Assembly: GCF_040869045.1 (NCBI RefSeq)
Contig: NC_090321.1
Coordinates: 91,866,603 to 91,930,602, forward strand
Length of the DNA: 64,000 nucleotides
Source of the DNA: Eurosta solidaginis
Taxonomy: Eukaryota; Arthropoda; Insecta; Diptera; Tephritidae
Reading direction: 5' to 3'
Below the pieces are notes generated by a model. The model saw nothing but the letters and a program-made list of their open reading frames with translations. It had not been told where the DNA came from and ran no database searches. The position numbers were made by a program, and so were the translations under genes. This document shows positions 1-9,500 of this stretch, piece by piece (the stretch's first letter is position 1; each line of letters opens with the position of its first letter).

Positions 1-178
1 GCAGAGGTAGAGGGCGGCCCCCACTCCGTTGGAAGGACCAGGTGGAAAACGATTTAAACTCCCTTGGTGTGACCAATTTGGCGCCGGTTGGCGGAGCGAA
101 GGAGCGACTGGCGCGCCTTGTTGGACGGCCATAACCGTTTAGACGGTTAAGCGCCAATTAAGTAAGTAAGTAAGTACT
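1..178 (+). mobile_element. LINE 3' tail: reverse transcriptase C-terminus, partial
   Basis: The window opens inside the C-terminal end of a non-LTR retrotransposon reverse transcriptase. The readable protein contains GRGRPPLRWKDQVENDL, the post-RT tail common in RTE-like elements, followed by a short tandem (AAGT)n tail at about 161-176. The same sequence, with its upstream coding part, is at 51522-52037. This copy has one extra T near position 88 relative to that copy, which shifts the frame. It is a dead fragment, cut by the window edge. The clade (RTE-like) is inferred from the tail motif only. Confidence 0.75.
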
Positions 179-694
179 TTGACTTCTATGCATTTCTAGT
201 TGAGTGAGATTAGCTCAGCTTTGACTTCATCAGCACTTTTGTTTTCTAAACCAGAGCCGGCCACACAAATACTAAAACAATTGCATAATTGTGTGTAAAA
301 ATTGAGTGACAACTCCCCACAGTGTGCTAAAAGAAAATGTGGACTGTAAAGTTCGAAATTAAAAAGAACTCTGGTTATTTGATTTCAAGCTAATCCTAAC
401 AATATTTACTTATATTCATATAACTAAGAACTAGGAGGTCGAGCTAGCCAGATAAAACTTTTTTATAAAAGAAGGTATGGTGTTTCTTCAATGCAAAATT
501 TACTTAAGAAAATCACTTTTTCATTAAGAAAGAACTATACAACAAAGTAAATGTAAAAATAGAAATATATATTTTCAAAACATAAAGTTATTCAGTAAAA
601 AAAAAATGTATAAAAATTAATAAAACTAAGTAGAACGTATAAAAAGTTACTTATATTAAATTGTCAATATTTATTAATAATTAATTAATTATTA
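179..694. other. AT-rich spacer, no gene seen
   Basis: No ORF with recognisable protein similarity, no RNA gene and no terminal repeats are visible. The 3' part is very AT-rich, with a near-palindromic run of TTAATAATTAATTAATTA type at about 672-700. It is duplicated at 52038-52577, so it moved as part of the larger duplicated segment. Confidence 0.6.
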
Positions 695-712
695 TTAATT
701 ATTAATATTTAA

Positions 713-1069
713 ATCGTCAACCGGCTCTGCTATAAAGCTTTGTGGTACGATTTTAACGCCAATAGTAATTTTTTTAATTAAAAAATTTTCAATTCCCTTT
801 GTTTGCAATTTCTGCAACAAGGTTGCGGTATTGACAGCAAGAACTTTGATTGGTGATAAATACACTTTTTCTGGTTTTTCAGGTTTATTACCTTCTACGT
901 CGGCTATATCTGACTCATCATCTGATAAGGCTTGTAGAGGTTTCCAAAAATTCGCGTTTTTTGTGCAATTGCTTTTACGATTAGCCATTGCTTTTCTTAG
1001 TTTGGATGAAGACACTTCACCTTCATCACTAAAATTAACGACGCGCTTCGGTATTTTTGTTGTTGGCAC
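713..1069 (-). pseudogene. Jockey-type LINE ORF1 (gag-like) N-terminal fragment
   Basis: The minus strand reads about 120 residues with FWKPLQALSDDES and, further on, PIKVLAVNTATLLQKL and IENFLIKKITIGVKI. This resembles the segment before the nucleic-acid-binding part of Jockey/X-element ORF1 proteins. No in-frame ATG is seen: the frame opens after stops and the first plausible start is GTG at 1067-1069. The coding similarity ends at about 713, at the deletion junction defined by comparison with 52580-52815. A partner fragment lies at 52816-53162. ORF1 proteins of this type coat LINE RNA; this piece is too short to do so. The family call is inference. Confidence 0.5.
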
Positions 1070-1139
1070 TGATTTACGATTTTATTATATATTAACACTT
1101 CGCAGACGACAGGTCTTGCTTAAGCGAAAGCACATAGCG

Positions 1140-1625
1140 AACTCGGTGGTATATATAGTATATATATATAGTATATATATATATATATACTCGCAATTTT
1201 AGCCCCATTTTAACAGCTAGAAACTTCAAATTTCACTGCACACTTACGTATATAGCATATATTGTTGTCTGAAAAAGCCATAGAGATCGGTTGTATATAT
1301 AGTATATATCTCATACAACCGATTGTTCAGATAAGAAACTTCTCGCAATTTCTACCCCATTTTAACAGCTATAAGCTTCAAATTTCACCGATTGCTTACA
1401 TATAAAAATCATAGAGATCAGTGGTATATATATTATATACTTCATATAAACTGTAATTTTTGCCCCTTTTTTACGGCTAGAAGCTTCAAAATTCATCAAA
1501 TTTCAGAAATAATTACGTTTACGTCATATATTGTTGAAATACGTGATTCGTAGTCATAGTTTTTACACGCAGACCACAAAAAACCTGAAACTTTGCATCC
1601 TCACACAAAGTACCTACCTATTTTT
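1140..1625 (+). mobile_element. DINE-1-like element, central repeats of an upstream unit
   Basis: TA-rich tandem repeats of roughly 130 bp, each with CCCCATTTTAACAGCTA, a ttcaaatttcac block, an AGCATATATTGTTGTCTGAAA block and a (TA)n tract. The block ends in the same sequence (CATCCTCACACAAAGTACCT) that precedes the next 5' end at 1626, and this junction recurs at 30276, 47241 and 58239. It is therefore the 3'-truncated first unit of a head-to-tail dimer. No protein is encoded. Confidence 0.7.
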
Positions 1626-2972
1626 ATACCTTTCATGAAAATGAAATGGTATATTAATTTCGTCACGAAACCCAAAATTGTAAGGCCTTAAAGGAAAATA
1701 GATAGACCCACCATTAAGTATACCGAAATAATCAGGATGAAGAGCTGAGTTGATTTAGCCATGTCCGTCTGTCTGTTTGTATGCAAACTAGTCCTCAATT
1801 TTTGAGGTATCTTGATAAAATTTGTTGAGCGGGTGTATTTGGGTGTCCGATTAGACATTTGTCGGAATCGGCCAGATCGAACCCCTATAGCATATATCCT
1901 CCATACAACCGATTTTTTAGAAAAAAAGGATTTTTTTATATCTTTCTCAATTTAACAGATTGAAGCTTCAAACTTCACATATACTTTCGTATATTGCACG
2001 TATTGTTGCCTGAAAAAATTGATGAGATCGGTCGTATATATAGTATATATCCCCCACAACCGATTGTTCAGATAAGAAACTTTTCGTAATTACTGCCCCA
2101 TTTTAAGAGCTAGAGGCTTCAAATTTCAACGAATGCTTACGTATATAGCATATATTGTTGTCTGAAAAAATCATAAAGATCGGTGGTATATATATTATAT
2201 ATATGGTGGTATATATAGTATATACATATATATAATATATATATATATATATTCGCAATTTTAGCCCCATTTTAACAGCTAGAAACTTCAAATTTCACCG
2301 AATGCTTACGTATGTAGCATATATTGTTGTCGGAAAAAGTCATAGAAATCGGTTGTATATATAATATATATCTCATACAACCGATTGTTCAGATAAGAAA
2401 CTTTTCGCAATTTCTACCCCATTTTAACAGCTATAAGCTTCAAATTTCACCGATTGCTTACGTATATAGTATACATTGTTGTGTGAAAAAATCATAGATA
2501 TCGGTGATATATATAATATATATATGATGGCATATATAGTATATATATATAGTAATATATATTTTTTTTTCTGCGATTTCGGCCCCATTTTAACAGCTAG
2601 AAGCTTCAAATTTCACCAAACGCTTACGTGTATAGCATATATTTTTGTCTCAAAAAATAATAGAGATCGGTGGGATATATATTATATACTTCATATAAAC
2701 TCTCATTTTTGCCCCTTTTTACGGCTAGAAGCTTCAAAATTCATCAAATTTCATCAAATAGTTACGTTTACGTCATATATTGTTGAAATACGTGATTCGT
2801 AGTCATAGTTTTTACACGCAGACCAAAAAAAACCTGAACTTTGCAACTATCTAGATCTGTTCACTAAATATTTCTTATCTTATACATCCGATTATTCGGA
2901 GATTACGAAGGGGATAAGATTATTGTTCAGCCCCATTCATGAAAGGTATGAAGTCCCGTCCTTACTTGTTTT
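1626..2972 (+). mobile_element. DINE-1/Helentron-like nonautonomous element
   Basis: It begins with ATACCTTTCATGAA (1626-1639) and carries the exact inverse, TTCATGAAAGGTAT, at 2936-2949, giving perfect 14-bp subterminal inverted repeats. After the 5' block come CCGTCTGTCTGTTTGTATGC, TA-rich central tandem repeats, and a terminal block ending CCGTCCTTACTTG. This is the architecture known for DINE-1 and other Helentron-associated elements (5' block, tandem-repeat core, 3' end). In this copy the usual stem-loop between the 3' inverted repeat and the CCTTACTTG end is deleted; compare 37324-37342. It encodes no protein and must have been moved by another element's Rep-helicase. Confidence 0.75.
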
Positions 2973-3515
2973 TATTTTATTTATTTGCGTGCGTAGCAAA
3001 ACCATTTACAATACTTTTTTAATTTTTGTACTCTCCACCAATGCGTGAAATCGATTCAAAGTAATGCAAGGATACAAAAGCCATTTGTACTATTTATACA
3101 AACGTACACATACTTGTAGTATAAGTTACACTTTTTAATTGGCCTTTTGAGGAAAATACTTATCAAACCAATCGTGTTGACTTACTTAGGGGGCGTAGTT
3201 CTATCAATAGCTAGTAGTAAATCTGTTTAAAATCTGATATGGAATTCAAAGCATAAAATAAATGAAAAAATGTTATGTTTAGATAAAGTTTGGTGGTTTT
3301 TGTATGCCTACTTGATGACGGTAAAAATCTTTTTTTATGCACTGAATTGGAATTCAAGCTAACCAGCTTTGATAGATAGATATTTACGTTCTAATTTTCA
3401 ATATTATATTAGTTATTTGTAATGAGAAATCAGACTTTTAATATCTTAATTAGTAAAAGTGATGATAATCATGGCATAATTGCCACACGCACTTTTTCGG
3501 TCATTAAGGGGACTC
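2973..3515. other. Unique AT-rich spacer, no gene seen
   Basis: About 540 bp of low-complexity AT-rich sequence with no long ORF, no terminal repeats and no similarity to the other parts of the window. It is the pre-insertion flank of the LINE at 3529-5214. Confidence 0.6.
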
Positions 3516-3528
3516 ATTAAACCTTATA
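3516..3528. repeat. Target-site duplication of LINE 3529-5214
   Basis: ATTAAACCTTATA at 3516-3528 is repeated exactly at 5215-5227, flanking the LINE on both sides. A 13-bp duplication is typical of target-primed reverse transcription and fixes both element ends. Confidence 0.85.
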
Positions 3529-3633
3529 GGTTAGGTTAGGTTGAACTGGCCGGTTCGTGAGGACCTCACATAGACTGATTGAGTCCGTAGTGTTACCAGA
3601 AGTTTGTTTTAACGACCAAACTGAAAAACCCTA

Positions 3634-4524
3634 TCAAAAACCAGGACCTATGTTATAAAATAAATCCGTCCTCTTGGCAAATACTAGAAGCTTCCTAAGA
3701 CTTAAGCCACTTGCTGCTTCTAGATCTGACAGCTGTATCACTCCTAATAGCTGGAGTCTTAGCCTGGCAAGTGCAGGGCACGAGCATAGAACGTGCCCGA
3801 TCGTTTCCTCCTCCAACCCGCACTTCCTACATCTGCTATCACTGACCAAGCTTAATTTAAAGGCATGTGACGCCAGAAGGCAGTATCCAGTCAGAATACC
3901 CTTCATGAGTCTACAGTCCTCTCTTTTTAATGATAGAAGCAACTGTGTTAGTCTAAGGTTGTAAGACCTACACATAATCTTCGGCACTTTCCACCCCCGC
4001 ACTTGAACCCACGCCTTTCCCGCTTGGTCTATCATGTGCACCTCTCGCCATCGTTTAATCTCGCCCAATTTAATTGGGTAGTCTACGGAGCAAGCTTCAA
4101 GGGATGCGCCCTTTTTAGCTAGTTCGTCCGCTTTTTCACTCCCATCTATTCCCATATGCCCTGGGACCCAATATAGATGTATGCTTATCCCTGTCGCGAT
4201 TCTCTCCAGAGACTGCTTACACTCTAACACGCATTTAGATGCTGTGCTATGCGAGATTATTGCCTTAATTGCTGCTTGACTGTCAATATAAAAGTTAACA
4301 CGGTTGCAGCTTAAGCTATTCTCTTCCAGGGTTTCTACTGCTTTGGTTACGGCTACTATTTCCGCTTGGAAAACGCTACAGTAATCCGGCATCCTGTAGA
4401 ATCTGCTTATTTCCGGATCAGCGCAGTATACCGCAGACCCTACTCCTTCCACTACTTTGGAACCATCGGTGTACACATGTATCGCCTCGTCCGCCATTTG
4501 CGCACCCTTGCGCCAACCTTCCAC
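3634..4524 (-). pseudogene. LINE RNase H domain and C-terminal Cys/His motif
   Basis: This is an open 296-residue tail of the LINE polyprotein. RNase H catalytic positions are all visible: D in VYTDGSK (about residue 20), E in FQAEIV (about 55), D in YIDSQAA (about 81), and H/D in GHMGIDGSEKADELA (about 122-136). The end carries CRKCGLEEETIGHVLCSC, a zinc-binding pattern usual for the C-terminus of I/LOA/Jockey-like LINEs. RNase H degrades the RNA strand during second-strand synthesis. The methionine is internal, since upstream protein continues in another frame after a one-base shift near 4530-4630. It is a broken partial gene without its RT core, though the domain itself reads intact. Confidence 0.8.
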
Positions 4525-4630
4525 CTCTATTGTGGCCTTAATATCTCCCTCGAAGCGCAGATAAGGAATTAGGTAGTCTGTTCGCCTTGTGATTGATGAC
4601 GCTATACTACTATGGCCATATGGTCGGCGC

Positions 4631-5214
4631 TCAAGCTGCTCCGAAGCACCGAGCCTGGTTGCGGTCGTTAATGATTTGTTCTTTGCTACCAGGTCTACAT
4701 GTGGAATGTGCAGAATGGCATACAGTGAGCCGCTGGGTTGTTTTCAGGGCTCCCGTAATGCTAAGCATCGATAGTCTGCATACCCTCTCTAATTTTTTGA
4801 GGTATGTTGTTTTTTGTGTGGCTTTCCACCAAACAAGAACTCCATAGTATAGAATAGGGCTTACAATCGCTGTAAAAACCCAATGAGAAAGAGAGGGCGA
4901 TAGGCCCCACGTACACCCCAGCATTCTTTTACATGCATAGAGTGCCGTTGAGGCCTTCTTAACCCTCTCCTCCACGGTGAGCTTCCATGACAAGTTACTG
5001 TCTAGGATGATTCCTAGATATTTTGTGCGAGGTTTCTCCTTTAAGGTCACCCCTCCTAACTTAGGCCTGGTCCAATTTGGGACCTTGTACCTCTTTATAA
5101 ACAAGACCATATCCGCCCGATCCATCAAAGATCTAATCGTTGGAAGGCACTTTCCACTTATGACAATTGCAACGTCATCTGCGTAAGCCGTAAGTTTTAC
5201 GGGCCCCTCATCGA
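4631..5214 (-). pseudogene. LINE reverse transcriptase C-terminal part
   Basis: Going leftward from 5214 the minus strand enters RT at the palm (YADDVAIV coded about 5180-5200) and continues through KYLGIILDSNLSWKL and ALYACKRMLGCTWGLSP, the thumb/connection region of LOA/I-type RTs. The frame is broken twice: once between the YADD segment and the open stretch starting at 5128, and again near 4631, where it shifts into the RNase H frame. The fingers and the first half of the palm are missing through 5' truncation. It cannot give active enzyme. Confidence 0.75.
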
Positions 5215-5227
5215 ATTAAACCTTATA

Positions 5228-6450
5228 AATGCCTCATAAAGTATGTAAACGTATAAATTTTTCTAGTGCGTAAATGAACTGTCAAACTTTGTATGAAAAA
5301 TTATTTACACAATTTGTAAAAATTTACGCGCATATTTCATCGTGTAAATGCGGTAAACTCAAGGGAATGCAACCTTGCAGACAGAATAGCTGTCATTTTC
5401 ATCAGAAACCTCCAATATAAGCGAGTCATTTACAAGAATATCCTCGAAAATACGTTCTAGCTTTAATTTTTCAGTTAATCTTAACATTTTTTAATTTTTG
5501 TAATAATCACAATTTATTTTGACAATAAAACAGCTGATGACATTTAAGTTTATCAAGAATATTACACTTCGTTTTGTAAGGTCGTGGCGTCAAGTTCGTT
5601 TTTCCCCACAACTCAACCGCGTGCTATAAAAGGACGCTATTCATGTGGTTGAGAATAAAATGGCGGATAGTGCGGGAATCGAAATGACAAAAATAAAACC
5701 GTTTAAAAAAATAAAATTACGCTTAAAGTATTCAAAACCACGAAAGCAACATTTGAAAAACTGAAAAATGTATCGTACCTATAGTAAACCATTAAATCGG
5801 AAGGCATCTAAATATATAGGAGCAGCAATTACGCAGAAACCTACGCATATGGTTCTGGCCTTAGTGTATTACCTGTGTGTTGGTGGAGCAACTGTACTGC
5901 AATCTAGAGACATCAAACCATTGTAAATTTTACCAAGTAGCGCAACTAACAGCTGATCGGTGAAAATTCGCACATTCACACGCACAGTTCTCGACTCAGT
6001 TTCAAAAAAAAAACTTTAGATTATTTAATTCAAATTTTAAAGTGAGATAATCCTTATAAATTTATGTATACAGAATATATATGGCGTTTTTGTTGTTATT
6101 AAACCAATAGTTTTATTTATATTAAAGCTTTTATCATTTTTTTTTTTTAACTTTGAAAAAACTCCGAACACCATTCCTTCATTATTTGACATTCGACTGC
6201 CTAGTCCACTGCCTTCCACTCTATTCGCAACATAACCTCTACTTAAGCTGCCAAACTATATAGTAAACAATGCATCAAACGTCTGAAACATTTCACAAAA
6301 TAAGATTTATTTATGGCGTTATAGTTTCTAAATAAGCCGGGCCAAGGTAGTCTTTCAATCAAATAAATGAATGGAAGCAACTTAAAACTACAAAGAAACA
6401 AACAATCAAGAATATTACTAGGTGCGTTCATCTAAAAATGTGTGTAAACG
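5228..6450. other. Unique AT-rich sequence, no supported gene
   Basis: About 1.2 kb with no recognisable protein or RNA. It contains a short ATG-led frame of 34 codons at 5660 (begins MADSAGIEM) after a purine-rich leader, and a 10-T run near 6140. Nothing supports expression. It may be the only single-copy host DNA between 3.5 and 22.8 kb. I see no terminal inverted repeats. Confidence 0.5.
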
Positions 6451-6500
6451 GATATCTAATCTAATCTAATATCTAATCTAATCTAATATATCTAATATAT
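6451..6500. repeat. ATCTAATCTA microsatellite
   Basis: Imperfect (ATCTA)n repeats lie immediately left of the first Helitron-like unit. They may be part of the element's 5' terminus or a pre-existing microsatellite at the insertion point. In units 2 and 3 the corresponding position follows directly on the previous unit's CTAG/TTAG end and has no such repeat. Confidence 0.7.
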
Positions 6501-9500
6501 ATTATAAATGGCAAAGTTTGGATGTTAAGATGTTTGGATGTTTGGATGTTTGGATGTTTGTCCAGACGTTTGTCTTTGTGACTCAATCACGCAAGAACGG
6601 CTGGACCGATTTGGATGAAATTTTGCACACATATAGCCAATAGTCTAGAAGGATCTACTAGCTATATATTTTTCAAAAGAGGCGTGGTCGCCGCCCCCTA
6701 GGAACAGTTATAATTTAATTATTATATTTTTTCGTCTTTGCTACTGAATCACGCCAGAATGGCTACACGGATTTTGATGAAATTTGGGACACAGACAGTA
6801 GTCTACTAGCGAAATTTTTTCCGAACATGGAAAGAGGGGTGGGGTCCCACGACCCCTTCGAGCAATTACTTTTTAATAATTTTTACACATTATAACTTTA
6901 CGTATACTGGCCTTCACCAATATCACAGACTCAAGGGGTCAAATAAGTCGAGGGCTTACAAAGTAAGCAATGACACCCTCTGCCACCCCCCCCCCCCCCC
7001 CCTTTATTACCCCTCTGGTGTAAAATCTATAAATTGTTATAAATCAATATAAATTTTCTCCTAAATCAATAGTTTTTGGTATCTGGCACATATAGATCGA
7101 GATCTAGACAATTTTGGAGGAACGATCAGTGGTCCTCTCCTTCTACTCCCGCCATCCGCCCTCCAATTGTTTTTATTAGCACGCTTTTATTAGCTTTACC
7201 TGTATGTTTCAATGTAACTTTTCATTCGCTCCAATGCGCCTGCTGCCTTATTAACATGGTTTTATAATTAGCTTCACCGTATTTGTAATCCCGTAAGGGT
7301 CATATCGAGACCCTTCAGGGATCATTTCTGGTTGGTTTTCGGGATCGGTACGGGATCCCGCCGGGGTAATTTCGGGACTATTTCGGGATCATTTTGGGAC
7401 CCTTCCCGGATCATTTCTGTATAGTTTTCGCGATCCGTCCGGGATCCCGTCGGGGTTATTTTGGGACATTTTCGGGACTATTCCGGAACAATTTCGGGAC
7501 TATTTCGCGATCATTTGGGGACCCTTCCGGCATCATTTCTGGATGGTTTTCGGGATCCGTCCGGGATTCCGTCGGGGTACTTTCGGGATCATTTGCGTAC
7601 CTTCGAGAGATAAATTCTTGATGGTTTCCGCGATCATTACGGGACTTTCTCGTGGTTATTTTGGGTCCCTTTAGGCATCATTTCTGGATGGTATTCGGGA
7701 TCCGTCCGGGATCCCGTCGGGGTCATTTCGGGACTTTTTCGCGGCTAATACTTGATCATTTGGGAACCCTTTCGGCATCATTTCTGAATGGTTTTCGGGA
7801 TCCGTCCGGGATCTCGTCGGGGTCATTTGGGGACTTTTTCGGGATCATTTGGGGGCTCTTCCGGCATCATTTCTGGTTGGTTTTCGGGATCCGTCTGGGA
7901 TCCCGTCGGGGTCATTTCGGGACTCTTTCGCGACTAATACGGGATCATTTGGGAACCCTTCGGTATCATTTCTGGATGGTTTTCGGGATCCGTCCGGGAT
8001 CTCGTCGGGGTCATTTGGGTACTTTTTCGTGATCATTTGGGGGCTTTTCCGGCATCATTTCTGGATGGTTTTCGGGATCCGTCTGGGATCCCGTCGGGGT
8101 CATTTCGGGACTTTTTCGCGACTAATACTTGATCATTTGGGAACCCTTTCGGGATCATTTCTGGATGGTTTTCGGGATCCGTCCGGGATCTCGTCGGGGT
8201 CATTTGGGGACTTTTTCGGGATCATTTGGGGGCTCTTCCGGCATCATTTCTGGATGTTTTTCGGGATCCGTCCGGGATCTCGTCGGGGTCATTTGGGAAC
8301 TTTTTCGGGATCATTTGTGGGCTCTTCCGGCATCATTTCTGGTTGGTTTTCGGGATCCGTCTGCGATCCCGTCGGGGTCATTTCGGAACTTTTTCGCGAC
8401 TAATACGGGATCGTTTGGGAACCCTTTCGGCATCATTTCAGGATGGTTTTCGGGATCCGTCCGGGATCCCATCAGGGTAATTTCGGGACTATTAGGGGAT
8501 CATTTGGGGACCTTTCCGGCATCATTTCTGAATAATTTTTGGGATCCGTCCGGGATGCCGACGAGGTCATTTCGGGACTATTTCGGGATCATTTGGGATA
8601 CCTACCGGCATCGTCTCTGGATAGTTTTTGGGATTCGTCCGGGATCCCGTCGGGGTCTTTTCGGGACTTTTCTCGACTAATACGGGATCATTTGCGGACC
8701 CTTTCGGCATCATTTCTGGATAGTTTGTCGGGATACGTTCGGGATCCCGTCACGGTCATTTCGGGACTATTTGGGGATCATTTGAGGACCTTTCCGGCAT
8801 CATTTCTGGATAGTTTTCGGAATCCTTTCGGGATCCCGTCAGGGTCATTTTCGGGACTTTTTCGGGATCATTTAAGGATGGCTTTTCAGGATTCGTCCGG
8901 GAATCCGTCAGGGTAATTTCTGGACTTTTCCGAGACTATTTCGAGATCATTTTTGGGACCTTCCCAAGATCATTTCTGGATGGATTTCGGATCTGTCCCG
9001 GGATGCCGTCAGGGTCATTTTGGGGACTATTAGGTTGTGATTTGAGGACCTTTCCGGCATCACTTCTGGATGGTTTTCGGTATCCGTTCAGGATCCCGTT
9101 CGAATAATTGCGGGACTTTTTCGGATCATTTGGGGTCCCCTTCCGGCATCATTTCTGGATGGGTTTTTGGGATTCGTCCGGCATTCCGTCGGGGTCATTT
9201 CGGGACTTTTTCTTGACTAATACGGGATCATTTGCGGGCCCTTTCGGCATCATTTCTAGGTAGTTGTCGGGATCCGTTCGGTATCCCGTCGTTTTTTTCG
9301 GAACTATTAGGAGATCATTTGAGGACCTTTCCGACATCATTTCTGGATAGTTTTTCGGGATCCTTTCGGGGTCCCGTCAGGGTCATTTCGGGACCTTTTC
9401 GGGATCATTTAGGGATGGCTTTCAGGATTCGTCCGGGAGCCCGTCGGGGTAATTTCTGGACTTTTCCGAGGGCTATTTCGAGATCATTTTGGGACCTTCC

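Larger units (their letters stand above)
1..2225 (+). repeat. Segmental duplication, copy 1
   Basis: This stretch (LINE tail, AT-rich spacer, ORF1 fragment, DINE-like repeats) recurs in the same order and orientation at 51865-53264 plus 57794-58839. The second copy is split by a copia element and ends where another LTR element begins. Identity is very high by eye, with scattered single-base changes. Copy 1 lacks about 230 bp present in copy 2 (about 52580-52815), the junction being at about 713. The left boundary lies outside the window. Confidence 0.85.
3529..5214 (-). mobile_element. LOA/I-like LINE, 5'-truncated copy
   Basis: A 1686-bp minus-strand insertion whose 3' end has short tandem repeats (GGTTAGGTTAGGTTG on the plus strand) and whose 5' end is truncated inside the RT palm, just upstream of YADDVAIV. 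Coding order is RT C-terminal half, then RNase H, then a Cys/His motif. An RNase H after RT places it among I/LOA-type LINEs; the exact clade is inference. A second, longer copy is at 41013-43335 on the plus strand. The 13-bp target duplication shows it as a single clean insertion. Confidence 0.8.

Noticed and set aside
831..1202. 123-codon plus-strand ORF
   Set aside because: It is the antisense of the LINE ORF1 fragment and runs into a TA microsatellite.
2103..2802. ORFs in DINE-like central repeats
   Set aside because: Low-complexity Y/I repeats from (TA)n tracts; not conserved between copies.
5660..5764. 34-codon ORF after a purine-rich leader (MADSAGIEM)
   Set aside because: Too short, no homology recognised, no splice or promoter evidence; could be chance.
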